This document shows, piece after piece, positions 25,582 through 34,446 of a stretch of 40,949 nt of DNA. Location of the stretch: NCBI RefSeq assembly GCF_002196855.1, contig NZ_NIPW01000033.1:1-40949 (forward strand), read 5' to 3'. Source of the DNA: Haematobacter genomosp. 1 (lineage in GTDB: Bacteria; Pseudomonadota; Alphaproteobacteria; Rhodobacterales; Rhodobacteraceae). The position numbers were made by a program, and so were the translations under genes. The first letter of the stretch is position 1. The number at the start of each line of letters is the position of its first letter. Below the pieces are notes generated by a model. That model saw only the letters and a list, made by a program, of their open reading frames with translations, did not search any database and was not told the DNA's origin.

Positions 25582-26397
25582 TCAGCCGACGAAGGCCTTT
25601 TCCACCACATATTCGGCCGGCTCGCTGTTTGCGCCTTCACGCAGACCGAATCCGTCGAGGATTTCCATGATGTCCTTGTTGAATGCGAGGCTGCCGCAGA
25701 CCATGCCCCGGTCCGTCGCGGGGTTGATCGCCGGGATGCCGAGCCGCTCGAACACCTCGCCGGAGCGCAGATGGTCGGTGATCCGACCCATGACGGGCGA
25801 GGTTTCGCGCGTCGTGGTGGGGTAATAGCGCAGCTTGCCCGCGGCGAATTCGCCGACCAGCGGATCCTCGGCGACGGAGGCGACCAGCTCCTCGCCATAG
25901 GCCAGTGCCGCCACTTCCCGCGTGGTATGGGTGAGAATGACCTCATCATACCGCTCATAAGTCTCCGGGTCGCGGATCAGCGAGGCAAAGGGCGCGATCC
26001 CGGTGCCGGTAGCGAAGAGCCACAGCCGCTTGCCGGGCAGCAGCGCGTCCAGCACGAGCGTTCCCACCGCTTTCGGCTTCAGGATGATCTCGTTCCCCGG
26101 CTGGATGTGCTGCAACCGGGAGGTGAGCGGGCCGTCCTGCACCTTGATGGAGTAGAACTCCAGTTCCTCGTCCCAAGCGGGGGAGGCGATTGAATAGGCG
26201 CGCAGCAACGGGCGGCCGTTGTCGCCGGTCAGGCCGATCATCACGAATTCGCCCGACCGGAAGCGGAGCGACCGTGGACGGGTCACGCGGAAGGAAAACA
26301 GATGCTCCGACCAGTGCCGGACGGAGGTCACGGTTTCGGTGGGCAGCGTCTTGGCGGCGGGGGCGGCGGTATCGGTCACGGGAGCGAGGTCGTTCAT
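25582..26397 (-). CDS. fpr: Ferredoxin/flavodoxin-NADP+ reductase
   Basis: The 271-residue flavoenzyme exchanges electrons between NADPH and ferredoxin or flavodoxin. FAD-binding RAYSIAS follows FRSGEFVMIGL, the NADP-binding domain has LFATGTGIAPFASLIRD, and the C-terminal MVCGSLAFNKDIMEIL ends the domain. It lies 49 bases after the DUF934 gene in the same direction. Electron supply to the ferredoxin-type sulfite reductase upstream is therefore plausible. ATG 26397 is preferred; ATG 26412 is possible. Confidence 0.92.
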   Translation of the reverse strand: MNDLAPVTDTAAPAAKTLPTETVTSVRHWSEHLFSFRVTRPRSLRFRSGEFVMIGLTGDNGRPLLRAYSIASPAWDEELEFYSIKVQDGPLTSRLQHIQPGNEIILKPKAVGTLVLDALLPGKRLWLFATGTGIAPFASLIRDPETYERYDEVILTHTTREVAALAYGEELVASVAEDPLVGEFAAGKLRYYPTTTRETSPVMGRITDHLRSGEVFERLGIPAINPATDRGMVCGSLAFNKDIMEILDGFGLREGANSEPAEYVVEKAFVG

Positions 26398-26446
26398 GGC
26401 GGAGAGTCGCATCCTTTTTATCGGGAATTGGCGGTCGGCGGAAGGG

Positions 26447-26851
26447 TCAGCCCCGCAGCCGCCGCTGGTAATCATGGGCACGCCAGTCGGCACGGGCGAG
26501 CCACTGATCCTCGGGCTGGCGCGCGGCGAGTTCGGAGGCGATCTCCACCTCGTCGAAACCGGAGCGACGCGCCATGGCATATTGATCGGCGATCACATGG
26601 CCCTTGGCGCGGAGCCGCCCGGTGAATCCCAGCCGCCGCAACTCCCGCCCGAGGGTGAAGCCGCGACCGTCGGAAAAGGCGGGGAAGTCGATCCGCACGA
26701 AGCCGGCCGACAGAAGCGGCGCCAGATCGGCGGTCGCGGTGTTGGACGGGACATCCACGGCGGGACTCGGACCATCCATCGCATCGAGCGGCAGGAAGTC
26801 TCCGGCAAAATCCTCGGCATGGAAGCCGTCGTCGCGCACGATCACGGTCAT
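26447..26851 (-). CDS. DUF934 sulfur-assimilation protein
   Basis: The 134-residue product matches the DUF934 family, long noted beside cysI and cysH in Proteobacteria. It has FVRIDFPAFSDGRGFTLGRELR and LRAKGHVIADQYAMARRSGFDEVEI (quoted in parts FPAFSDGRGFTLGRELR and GHVIADQYAMARRSGFDEVE), both family blocks. No catalytic activity is established. It may support sulfite reductase function. Its start overlaps the cysH stop as ATGA. Confidence 0.88.
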   Translation of the reverse strand: MTVIVRDDGFHAEDFAGDFLPLDAMDGPSPAVDVPSNTATADLAPLLSAGFVRIDFPAFSDGRGFTLGRELRRLGFTGRLRAKGHVIADQYAMARRSGFDEVEIASELAARQPEDQWLARADWRAHDYQRRLRG

Positions 26852-27594
26852 GCCGCGTTCTCCTTGTCCTTTGGCATCCGCACGGCCTTGCCGTCGATGA
26901 AATGGATGCCGCATTCGACCTTTGCCTGTCCCCGCCAGCGGCCGGCCCGCGGATCCTCGCCCGGTTTCACCGGAGAGGTGCAGGGGGCGCAGCCGATCGA
27001 CGGATAGCCTTTCGCCACGAGCGGGTGCCGGGGCAGATCATGTCGGGTCATATAGGTATCCACCTTCGCCGGCGTCCAGTCGGCGAGCGGATTGATTTTG
27101 ATCCGACTGTCGCCTTCCGCCTCGAACAGGTCGAGCGTGGCGCGGGTCGCGGCCTGAAACCGCTTCCGCCCGGTGATCCAAGCGTCGAATCCCTTCAGCG
27201 CGCGTTCGAGCGGGCGGGTCTTGCGCAGGTCGCAGCAGGCGTCGGTATTGAACTGATGCAGCGTATTATCGGGATCCTCGAAGGCAAGTTCCTCTGGATC
27301 AGCGGTGATGCGCCGGATGCCGGTCAGGCCGAGGCTGCGCGCGATCTCCTGCTGATAGACAATGGTTTCCGCGAACAGCATCTCCGTATCGACGAAGAGC
27401 ACAGGCAGATCGGGCGCCACCTCCGCCACCATATGGAGCAGCACGACCGATTCCGCCCCGAAGGAGGAGACGAGCGCCACCCGCCCCGCCGCCGGATCGG
27501 CGAGTGCCGCACGGATCGCATCCGCGCCGCCCTTGCCGCCATGGCGGGCGTTAAGGGCATCCACCCGATCCGCGACGGAACCGTCAGGCCGCAT
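26848..27594 (-). CDS. cysH: Adenylylsulfate (APS) reductase, assimilatory
   Basis: The 248-residue enzyme reduces APS (or PAPS) to sulfite. The iron-sulfur cysteines are visible as ACCDLRKTRPLERAL and GCAPCTSPV, which marks the [4Fe-4S] APS-reductase type rather than the E. coli PAPS type. The catalytic cysteine is in the C-terminal VECGIHF. The PP-loop region is VSSFGAESVVLLHM. It overlaps cysI by 11 bases and DUF934 by four. Confidence 0.93.
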   Translation of the reverse strand: MRPDGSVADRVDALNARHGGKGGADAIRAALADPAAGRVALVSSFGAESVVLLHMVAEVAPDLPVLFVDTEMLFAETIVYQQEIARSLGLTGIRRITADPEELAFEDPDNTLHQFNTDACCDLRKTRPLERALKGFDAWITGRKRFQAATRATLDLFEAEGDSRIKINPLADWTPAKVDTYMTRHDLPRHPLVAKGYPSIGCAPCTSPVKPGEDPRAGRWRGQAKVECGIHFIDGKAVRMPKDKENAA

Positions 27595-29251
27595 CGCGCT
27601 TGCCTTCCTCCGGGTAGAGCGCGGCCTTGAAGGGGGCCGGGCCAAGGCGGCGGAAGGCGTCGAGGAACGTCTCCTCCGGCCCCTGCCGTTCGGCCAGATA
27701 GGCGCGCATGAGCCGCTCGATGGCGGGCACCACCTCCTCCGCCGGAAAGCCGGGGCCGGCGCGTTCGCCGATGGCCGCGCGTTCGGTGCCATCGCCGCCC
27801 AGCGTGATCTGATAATTCTCCACCCCCGCGCGGTCGAGGCCGAGGATCCCCACATGCCCCACATGGTGATGGCCGCAGGCGTTGATGCAGCCGGAGATCT
27901 TGATCTTCATCCCGCCGATCTCCTCCTCCAGCCCGAGAGCGTGGAAATGGGTGGCGATGTCCTGTGCGATGGGAATGGAGCGGGCCGTGGCCAGCGCGCA
28001 GTAATCCATGCCGGGGCAGGCGATGATGTCGGAGATGAGCCCGATATTCGCCGTGGCCAGTTCCGCGGCCTTCAGCGCGGCGTGGACGGCGGGCAGATCG
28101 CCCTTGTGCACATGCGGCAGGATGACATTCTGCTCATGGCTGATGCGTAGCTCGTCATGTCCGTAGCGCTCCGCCAGATCGGCCAAAACGCGCATCTGGT
28201 CAGATGTCGCATCCCCCGGCGTCGCACCCTGTTTCTTCAGCGAGACGGAGACGATGGCATAGTTGTCGTTCCGGTGGCGGCTCAGGTTCTGTTCGCTCCA
28301 GCGACGGAATTCCGGGTCGCGCAGCGCGGCATCATAGGCGTCGGTGGGCGCGTTCTTCCACGCGGGCGGGGCAAAGGCCGCCTCGATGTCCGCAAGCAAT
28401 GCCTGATCGGCGCCATGGAACTCCGGCCGGATTTCCGCGAACCGGGCCTCCACAAGCTCCCGGATCGTCTCAAGGCCCGTTTCATGCACGGTGATCTTGA
28501 TGCGCGCCTTGTACTTGTTGTCGCGGCGGCCAAGCTCGTTGTAGACGCTGAGAACCGCTTCCACATAGGGCAGCAGGTCGGTTTTCGGCAGGAACTCCCG
28601 CACGACATGGCCAAGCATCGGCGTCCGGCCAAGGCCGCCGCCCACGATCACCTCGAACCCCGGCTCGCCCTTCGCATTGCGCACCATGCGCAGCCCGATG
28701 TCATGCGCGCGCGTCACGGCGCGGTCGTTCGGGCTGCCGGTGATGGCGATCTTGAACTTGCGCGGCAGGAACTGGAATTCCGGGTGATCGGTGGACCATT
28801 GGCGGAGAAGTTCCGCCACGGGGCGCGGATCCTCGATCTCATCCGCCGCCGCGCCGGCGAAATGGTCGGCGGTCACGTTGCGGACGCAGTTGCCCGAGGT
28901 CTGGATGGCGTGCATCTCCACCTCCGCCAGAGCCTCCAGCATGTCCGGCACGTCGCGGAGCAGCGGCCAGTTGTACTGGATGTTCTGACGGGTGGTGAAA
29001 TGGCCGTACCCCTTGTCCCACCGGTCGGCGATGAGCGCGAGCTGACGCATCTTGGCGCCGTTCAGCGTGCCATAGGGGATGGCCACGCGCAGCATGTAGG
29101 CGTGCAGCTGGAGGTAGAGGCCATTCATCAGCCGGAGCGGCTTGAACTCGTCCTCCGTCAGCGATCCGTCGATCCGTCGCTCCACCTGCGCGCGGAACTG
29201 GGCCACCCGTTCGCAGACGAAGGCTGCGTCGAAATCGTCGTAGCGGTACAT
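27584..29251 (-). CDS. cysI: Siroheme sulfite (nitrite/sulfite) reductase
   Basis: The 555-residue enzyme reduces sulfite to sulfide with siroheme and a [4Fe-4S] cluster. Cluster cysteines are in IACPGMDYCALAT (C-x5-C) and ISGCINACGHHHVGH (C-x3-C), and TSGNCVRNVTADHFAG and TTRQNIQYNW line the siroheme site. No NADPH-flavoprotein (CysJ) is adjacent, so a ferredoxin-dependent mode is likely. Neighbours show the sulfite rather than nitrite role. ATG 29251 follows CAGGAG. Confidence 0.93.
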   Translation of the reverse strand: MYRYDDFDAAFVCERVAQFRAQVERRIDGSLTEDEFKPLRLMNGLYLQLHAYMLRVAIPYGTLNGAKMRQLALIADRWDKGYGHFTTRQNIQYNWPLLRDVPDMLEALAEVEMHAIQTSGNCVRNVTADHFAGAAADEIEDPRPVAELLRQWSTDHPEFQFLPRKFKIAITGSPNDRAVTRAHDIGLRMVRNAKGEPGFEVIVGGGLGRTPMLGHVVREFLPKTDLLPYVEAVLSVYNELGRRDNKYKARIKITVHETGLETIRELVEARFAEIRPEFHGADQALLADIEAAFAPPAWKNAPTDAYDAALRDPEFRRWSEQNLSRHRNDNYAIVSVSLKKQGATPGDATSDQMRVLADLAERYGHDELRISHEQNVILPHVHKGDLPAVHAALKAAELATANIGLISDIIACPGMDYCALATARSIPIAQDIATHFHALGLEEEIGGMKIKISGCINACGHHHVGHVGILGLDRAGVENYQITLGGDGTERAAIGERAGPGFPAEEVVPAIERLMRAYLAERQGPEETFLDAFRRLGPAPFKAALYPEEGKRDAA

Positions 29252-29270
29252 GCGGTCGTGCTCCTGGGAT

Positions 29271-29588
29271 TCAGCCGACGCGATCGAGGTCGCGTTCGGC
29301 CTGTTTGCCGTGGGGATAGTTTGACGGGCCGGTCGCGCGAAACGCCTCCCGGAAGTGGACGGGTTCCGGTCCGGCGGATCCCGCCTTGGCATCGGCGAGA
29401 TAGGCGCCGACGACAAGCCCGGATTGGGCTGCCGCATCCAGCAGGCGGATCGCGGCATGGGCCTCGTCCTCGATCAGCTCCGCCTCGCGCAGTTCGCGCG
29501 ACCAGCGGTCATCGGGGGTGAGATAAACGACATCGCCCTCAAGGAGGGCGTTGGCGGTGACGACTTTCGGGGTAAAACGGCGGCTCAT
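29271..29588 (-). CDS. DUF2849 protein
   Basis: The 105-residue product has PKVVTANALLEGDVVYLTPDDRWS (core NALLEGDVVYLTPDDRW), which identifies the DUF2849 family found between cysG and cysI in Rhodobacterales and Rhizobiales. Its function is unknown. Its start overlaps the cysG stop as ATGA, and cysI begins 19 bases later, so its product is made with the siroheme and sulfite reductase machinery. Confidence 0.85.
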   Translation of the reverse strand: MSRRFTPKVVTANALLEGDVVYLTPDDRWSRELREAELIEDEAHAAIRLLDAAAQSGLVVGAYLADAKAGSAGPEPVHFREAFRATGPSNYPHGKQAERDLDRVG

Positions 29589-30973
29589 GGTCTGGCCTCC
29601 TTGTAATCTTCGAGAAGTTGGACTGCGCGTCGGGGCGACAGCCCGTAAAGAATGATCGCTGGGCCCGTCAGTTCCGTGACGGCCTTGGTAAAATCATTGA
29701 GACAACAGCCGATAATTCGTTCATCCGGGCGGGAAGCGTTCTCGATCAGCGTGACGGGCGTGGTCCCCGCCGCACCGTGCATCATGAGCCGGCCCTGAAC
29801 GAATCGGGCAGACTTCCGGCCCATGTAGATCGCCGCCACCTCGCCCGGACGGGCGAGCGTGCGCCAGTCATGCTCGGCAAAGCCCTGCATGTCGTGGCCG
29901 GTGATGAATCGGACGGAGGAATTGCGCCCGCGGCGGGTCAGGCTCTGGCCGATGCTTGCCGCCGCGGCCACGGCGGAGGTGATGCCGGGGACGATGCGCC
30001 AGGAAATACCGGCCTCCTCCACCGCCTCCAGTTCCTCGTCAAGCCGTCCGAACAGGCCCGCATCGCCGGATTTGAGCCGCACCACATGCGCCCCCGACCC
30101 CGCATGGGCGAGGATCAGCGCGTTGATCCGCTGCTGGCTCATCGACGGGCCGAACCCCTCCTTGCCCGCGTCGATCAGCGTGGCCTCGCGCCGGGCGAGC
30201 TCAAGGATCTCCGGGGAGATCAGGCGGTCGTGGATGACCACATCCGCCGCATCCAGCGCGCGCCGCGCCTTCAGCGTCAGCAGTTCGGGGTCACCGGGGC
30301 CAGCGCCGACGAAATCCACATGGCCGGGCCGGGGAGCCGCGTCCAGGTGGCGGGCGAGCAGATCGTCCAGCGCCCGCTCCGCCCCGTCCTCGCCGTCCGC
30401 TTCATGTGCGCGGGGGCCGATGTCGAAGTAATACTCGCTCCAGAAATCGCGGCGGCGGCGGCCCATGGGCAGCGCCTCCGCCATGTTGCGAAAGGCTTTG
30501 CCGATCCGGGCCAGCGTGCCAAGGCGCACAGGCAGCCGCGCTTCCAGATCCGCCTTGATCGCCCGGGCAAGGACCGGGGCCGCCCCCTCCGTCCCGATGG
30601 CGACGGTGACCGGATCGCGGTCCACGATGGCGGGCGTGATGAAGGCGCTGCCATGGAGATCGTCAACGATATTGTGCAGAACACCTGCCGCGCGGGCGAG
30701 GGCTGCGGTCGCGGCGTCGCGCGCCGCATCCTCATCCGCGGCATAGACGAGCACCGCCCCCGACAGATCCTCGGACGTGAGCGCGCGATGATGGAGCGCG
30801 ATGCGCCCTTCCGCCGCCCAGAGGAGGATTTCGTTCACCGGATCGTTGGAAAATACTTCGACCTGCGCCTCTGTCTTGAGCAGCAGCCGCAGCTTCGCGA
30901 CGGCGGCATCGCCCCCTCCCGACAGGAGGATGCGGCGCCCCGTGGTATCGAGGAAGAGCGGAAAGTGCTTCAT
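29585..30973 (-). CDS. cysG: Siroheme synthase CysG (trifunctional)
   Basis: The 462-residue product joins two activities. The N-terminal Rossmann domain (residues 1 to about 115; LSGGGDAAVAKLRLLLK) oxidises precorrin-2 and chelates iron. The C-terminal SUMT domain, from about residue 213 (VDFVGAGPGDPELLTLKA, VVRLKSGDAGLFGR, RIVPGITSAVAAAA), methylates uroporphyrinogen III. The usual GGDP of the SUMT motif is SGDA here, a small departure. It leads the sulfur operon, making the prosthetic group for CysI. ATG 30973 is used; upstream TTG is weaker. Confidence 0.93.
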   Translation of the reverse strand: MKHFPLFLDTTGRRILLSGGGDAAVAKLRLLLKTEAQVEVFSNDPVNEILLWAAEGRIALHHRALTSEDLSGAVLVYAADEDAARDAATAALARAAGVLHNIVDDLHGSAFITPAIVDRDPVTVAIGTEGAAPVLARAIKADLEARLPVRLGTLARIGKAFRNMAEALPMGRRRRDFWSEYYFDIGPRAHEADGEDGAERALDDLLARHLDAAPRPGHVDFVGAGPGDPELLTLKARRALDAADVVIHDRLISPEILELARREATLIDAGKEGFGPSMSQQRINALILAHAGSGAHVVRLKSGDAGLFGRLDEELEAVEEAGISWRIVPGITSAVAAAASIGQSLTRRGRNSSVRFITGHDMQGFAEHDWRTLARPGEVAAIYMGRKSARFVQGRLMMHGAAGTTPVTLIENASRPDERIIGCCLNDFTKAVTELTGPAIILYGLSPRRAVQLLEDYKEARP

Positions 30974-31008
30974 GACAGGAACCAAGTCTGGAATCGCAGC
31001 GCTAATGT

Positions 31009-31037
31009 AGGATATTTTCCGCCATGAATGCTATCCT
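31009..31037. promoter_or_regulatory. Dyad in the cysG-lrp divergent gap
   Basis: AGGATA (31009-31014) is mirrored by TATCCT (31032-31037), with starts 23 bp apart, about two helical turns. It lies between the cysG start and the divergent Lrp-type regulator, where a dimeric regulator could control both. Confidence 0.4.
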
Positions 31038-31113
31038 GCCTTGCAGATAAGGATGTTTGTTCGGATAATCGGCCCCAACGGGGCATCCTTCCCGTTTTGA
31101 GGGAGATCAACGA

Positions 31114-31596
31114 ATGGCAGTCCGGCTGGATGAGATCGATCGGAAAATCCTTGTCGAATTGCAGGAGGATGCCAGCCAGTCGTTGGATGAAATCGCCCGC
31201 AAGGTCAATTCCTCCAAGACGCCGGTCTGGAACCGGATCCGCAAGCTGCGCGAGGCCGGGGTGATCGGGCGGCAGACGGTGATTCTGGATCCGGAATCGC
31301 TGGGGCTGGAGGCCTGTTTCTTCGTGCTGATCCGCACCTCGGAGCATGAGGCCGATTGGCAGAAGAAGTTCCTCAAGGCACTCCGCGAACGCCCGGAAGT
31401 GCTGGAGGCGCATCGGCTTGCGGGCGATATCGACTATATCCTGAAGGTCCGCGTCGCCAATGCCCGCGCCTATGACAAGTTCTATCAGGCGCTGATCTCG
31501 GAAGTGCGGATCTACAATGTCACGGCGCTCCTTTCCATGGAGGAGATCAAGGCCACGACCATCCTGCCGATCCCGGAGGAGACGCCCGTCCAGTGA
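31114..31596 (+). CDS. Lrp/AsnC family transcriptional regulator
   Basis: The 160-residue product has an N-terminal winged helix (LDEIDRKILVELQEDA, then KTPVWNRIRKLREAGVI) and a C-terminal RAM domain binding amino acids (VLEAHRLAGDIDYILKV). The divergent position next to cysG suggests local control of sulfur assimilation, perhaps sensing cysteine or methionine; that is inference from location. The start follows GGGAG. Confidence 0.9.
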   Translation: MAVRLDEIDRKILVELQEDASQSLDEIARKVNSSKTPVWNRIRKLREAGVIGRQTVILDPESLGLEACFFVLIRTSEHEADWQKKFLKALRERPEVLEAHRLAGDIDYILKVRVANARAYDKFYQALISEVRIYNVTALLSMEEIKATTILPIPEETPVQ

Positions 31597-31623
31597 CGCC
31601 CTCCGCAAAGGCCACGCGCGCCG

Positions 31624-33012
31624 TCAGACGGAGTGGAGATAAAGGTCGAAATCCACGTCCGGGATGGTCGCGGCGACACGGGCATATTCGGCCGCCTTTA
31701 TGGCGGTGAAGGTGCGATGCATCTCCTCCCCCAGCGCCGCCTTAAGGAAGGCGGATTGTTCCGCCGCCTGAATTGCCTCCCGCCAGTCGCGCGGGATGGG
31801 GAGGGACGAGCTCTCCTCATAGCCGTTGCCGACGGTCTCCGGCCCGGGGTCCAACTGCTCCGCCAGCCCCTTGTGGATACCGGCCAGCACCGTCGCGCCC
31901 ACCAGATAGGGGTTGGCGTCCACTCCCGCGGGGCGATGCTCGATGCGGCGGGCCGCAACCGGTCCAGCGGGGATACGCAGCGCCACGGAGCGGTTGTTCA
32001 CCCCCCAGGTCGGCGACACCGGGGCATAGCTCTGGCTCGCGAAGCGGCGCCAGGAGTTGCCATGCGGGGCAAAGACCAGCATCGATTCGCCCATCGTCGT
32101 GCGAAGACCGCCGATTGCCCGGCGGATCGGGTCGTTCCAGACGCCCTCCTGCGCCTCGCTGAAGATGTTGCGCCCCCCGGCATCTGCCATCGACACATGG
32201 AAGTGCATCCCCGACCCGGCATAACGGGCAAAGGGCTTCGCCATGAAGCAGGCCGTCACGCCAAAGCGCCGCGCGGCAAGACGCACGATGCGCTTGAGCC
32301 GGATGAGGTCATCGGCCGCCCGCATGACATCGGGCCGGTAATGGAGCGTCAGCTCATACTGACCGGGCGCGTATTCGGAGATCACCGTCTCCGCCATGAT
32401 CCCGGCTGCCGCAGCGCCAGCATAGATGGCGGAAAAGAGCGGCTCCATCCCGTGCAGGTGATCGACGGAATAGACCTCCGTCCTGTCCGACCGCCGCCCG
32501 TCCAGCACGGCGGCAGCGGGGCGGACGCGCCCCTCTGCGTCGCGGGCATTGTCGAGCAGGAAGAACTCCAGCTCGAACGCGCCTGCGGGAAACAGGCCCT
32601 CTGCCGCCAGCGCCGCCACCTGACGGGAAAGGGCGTGACGCGGATCGGAGGCCATCGGCGCCCCGTCGAGGGTGAACATGGAGATCAGCACTTCCGCCCG
32701 AGCGGGCGATGTGCCCGCGATGGGCACCAGGCTCCCCGGCACCGGCCAGGCGCGCAGGTCGCCATCCCCCTGATCCCAGATGAGTCCGGTTTCGTGGACA
32801 TCCTCGCCGCAGATATCCAGCCCGAGAATGGAGATCGGCAGATGCCGCCCGTTGCGGTAGAGCGACAGGAGTTCATGCCGGCGGATGATCTTGCCGCGGC
32901 CCACACCGTTCGCATCCGTCAGAACGAGGTCGATCGCCTCGATCTCCGGGTGGCGGGCCAGAAAGTCCTCAGCTTCGGAAGCGTCGGAGCCGGAGGGGGA
33001 AAGCGATGTCAT
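31624..33012 (-). CDS. Glutamine synthetase-like gamma-glutamyl ligase
   Basis: The 462-residue product belongs to the GlnA/PuuA superfamily. The metal-binding glutamates are present in GAFELEFFLL and SEYAPGQYEL, the ATP region is GMHFHVSM, and RRIEHRPAGVDANPYL ends the active site. The N-terminal domain is not that of true GlnA, so it more likely glutamylates an amine, as PuuA does with putrescine. The substrate is unknown. The start overlaps the aminotransferase stop as ATGA, which links the two reactions. Confidence 0.85.
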   Translation of the reverse strand: MTSLSPSGSDASEAEDFLARHPEIEAIDLVLTDANGVGRGKIIRRHELLSLYRNGRHLPISILGLDICGEDVHETGLIWDQGDGDLRAWPVPGSLVPIAGTSPARAEVLISMFTLDGAPMASDPRHALSRQVAALAAEGLFPAGAFELEFFLLDNARDAEGRVRPAAAVLDGRRSDRTEVYSVDHLHGMEPLFSAIYAGAAAAGIMAETVISEYAPGQYELTLHYRPDVMRAADDLIRLKRIVRLAARRFGVTACFMAKPFARYAGSGMHFHVSMADAGGRNIFSEAQEGVWNDPIRRAIGGLRTTMGESMLVFAPHGNSWRRFASQSYAPVSPTWGVNNRSVALRIPAGPVAARRIEHRPAGVDANPYLVGATVLAGIHKGLAEQLDPGPETVGNGYEESSSLPIPRDWREAIQAAEQSAFLKAALGEEMHRTFTAIKAAEYARVAATIPDVDFDLYLHSV

Positions 33013-34421
33013 CGGAACAGCTCCGCGCATATCTCGTCAAACGCGTGGATCAGCCGGTCGATCTGCTTCTTCCGGGTGACGGGAGAGACGAGCATCATGT
33101 TGTGGAAGGGCGCGATCAGCAGCCCGCGGTTGACAAGGGACAGGTGAACGGCCGCCTCAACCAGCGGCTGATAGGCTTCCTCGGCCTCGGTGCCGTTGCG
33201 GAGAGGGCCGGGGGCGCAGACGAACTCCACCCGTGCGCCGCAGCGGGCGACATGCCAGGGCACATTCCGCTCCCCGATGACTGTGCGCAGCCCCTTTTCC
33301 AGCCGCTTCGCGCCGCTTTCCATCCGCCGATAGGCGTCTTTCGTCATGACTTCGGAGAGCGTGGCCCGAAGTGCTGCGAACTGGAGCGGATTGCCGGAGA
33401 GGGTGGTGCCCATGCCGGTATGGCCCGCCGCGCGCTGTGCCTCCTGCGCCGAAAGACGGGAGGCGATGTCCTCCGTCATGCCCCAGACCGCCGCCGCGAC
33501 GCCGCCCGCCACCGCTTTCCCGCAGGTGAGGATGTCGGGCCGCAGCCCGTGGCGGCGCGTGTAGCCGCCGAGACCGGAGCTGATCGTATGCGTCTCGTCG
33601 AGGATAAGGAGCGTTCCCGTCGCCCGTGTGAGCCGCCGGAGCGCCTCATGAAAACCGGGGTCGGGCAGCACCATGCAGGCATTTGTCATCACCGGCTCCG
33701 CGATGACCGCCGCAATGTCCATCTCGCAAAGCGCGGCTTCGAGCGCGGCGGGATCGTTGAACTCCACCGCGACCGTCTCCGAAGCCGGGTCCCCGGCCAT
33801 GCCGACAAGGCCGGAGCGGGGCACCGTGCGCCCGTTGCACAGCCGCACCATCGTCTCATCCACGGTGCCGTGATAGGCGCCGTTGAAGACGACGATCTTT
33901 CGCCGCTCCGTGACCGCCCGCGCGACCTTCAGCGCGAAGCGGTTGGCGTCCGTCGCCGTCGTCGCCATCTGCCAGTGGAACTCTCCAAAGCGGGAGGAGA
34001 GCAACTCCCCGACTGCCAGCGCGTCGATATTCGGCAGCATGTAGGTCAGGCCCTGCCGCGCCTGCCGGCGAATCGCCTGTGCCACCGGCTTGGGTGAATG
34101 GCCGAAGAGCGAGGCAGTATCTCCAAGGCAGAAGTCTTCGAAATCGTGCCCGTCGATATCGGTGAGCGTCGCGCCTTCTGCCCGTTTCACCATGATGGGG
34201 AAGGGCAGCGGCCAGTCCCGCATCCAGTGCATCGGCACGCCGTCCAGCCAGGCGGCCGCGCCATGGTCAAGCGCCATGCGGCTCCGGGGGCGCGCCTTCG
34301 TATAGGTTGCCGTTTCCCGCGCAAGCAGTTTGCGGAGGCGATTCGTCGGGACACCGCCCGAAAGGGAAGTCGGCGACGACATGGGCGCCTCGCTCTTGGG
34401 GTCCGTCGGGTTCTCACTCAA
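33009..34421 (-). CDS. Class III aminotransferase, GSA-like
   Basis: The 470-residue PLP enzyme resembles glutamate-1-semialdehyde aminomutase-type class III transaminases. The PLP lysine is in DILTCGKAVAGGV, an aspartate holding the pyridine nitrogen is in LLILDETHTISSGLG, and FNGAYHGT is a cofactor-binding block. The usual DE(V/A)Q or DEVM is DETH here, marking a distinct subgroup. Coupled with a GS-like ligase it may act in amine use or synthesis of an unknown metabolite. ATG 34421 is the first start; 34382 is possible. Confidence 0.85.
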   Translation of the reverse strand: MSENPTDPKSEAPMSSPTSLSGGVPTNRLRKLLARETATYTKARPRSRMALDHGAAAWLDGVPMHWMRDWPLPFPIMVKRAEGATLTDIDGHDFEDFCLGDTASLFGHSPKPVAQAIRRQARQGLTYMLPNIDALAVGELLSSRFGEFHWQMATTATDANRFALKVARAVTERRKIVVFNGAYHGTVDETMVRLCNGRTVPRSGLVGMAGDPASETVAVEFNDPAALEAALCEMDIAAVIAEPVMTNACMVLPDPGFHEALRRLTRATGTLLILDETHTISSGLGGYTRRHGLRPDILTCGKAVAGGVAAAVWGMTEDIASRLSAQEAQRAAGHTGMGTTLSGNPLQFAALRATLSEVMTKDAYRRMESGAKRLEKGLRTVIGERNVPWHVARCGARVEFVCAPGPLRNGTEAEEAYQPLVEAAVHLSLVNRGLLIAPFHNMMLVSPVTRKKQIDRLIHAFDEICAELFR

Positions 34422-34446
34422 GGTGGGCGCGGGCGCAAGAGGGCCG

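Noticed and set aside
27584-29251. Assimilatory nitrite reductase
   Set aside because: The same fold, but the cysH, cysG, DUF934 and DUF2849 context shows sulfite as the substrate.
28157-31027. Long plus-strand frames opposite cysI and cysG
   Set aside because: They are antisense shadows; the minus-strand genes have clear cluster and cofactor motifs and tight overlaps.
31624-33012. True glutamine synthetase GlnA
   Set aside because: The N-terminal domain and neighbourhood fit the PuuA-like ligase branch; ammonia assimilation genes are absent nearby.
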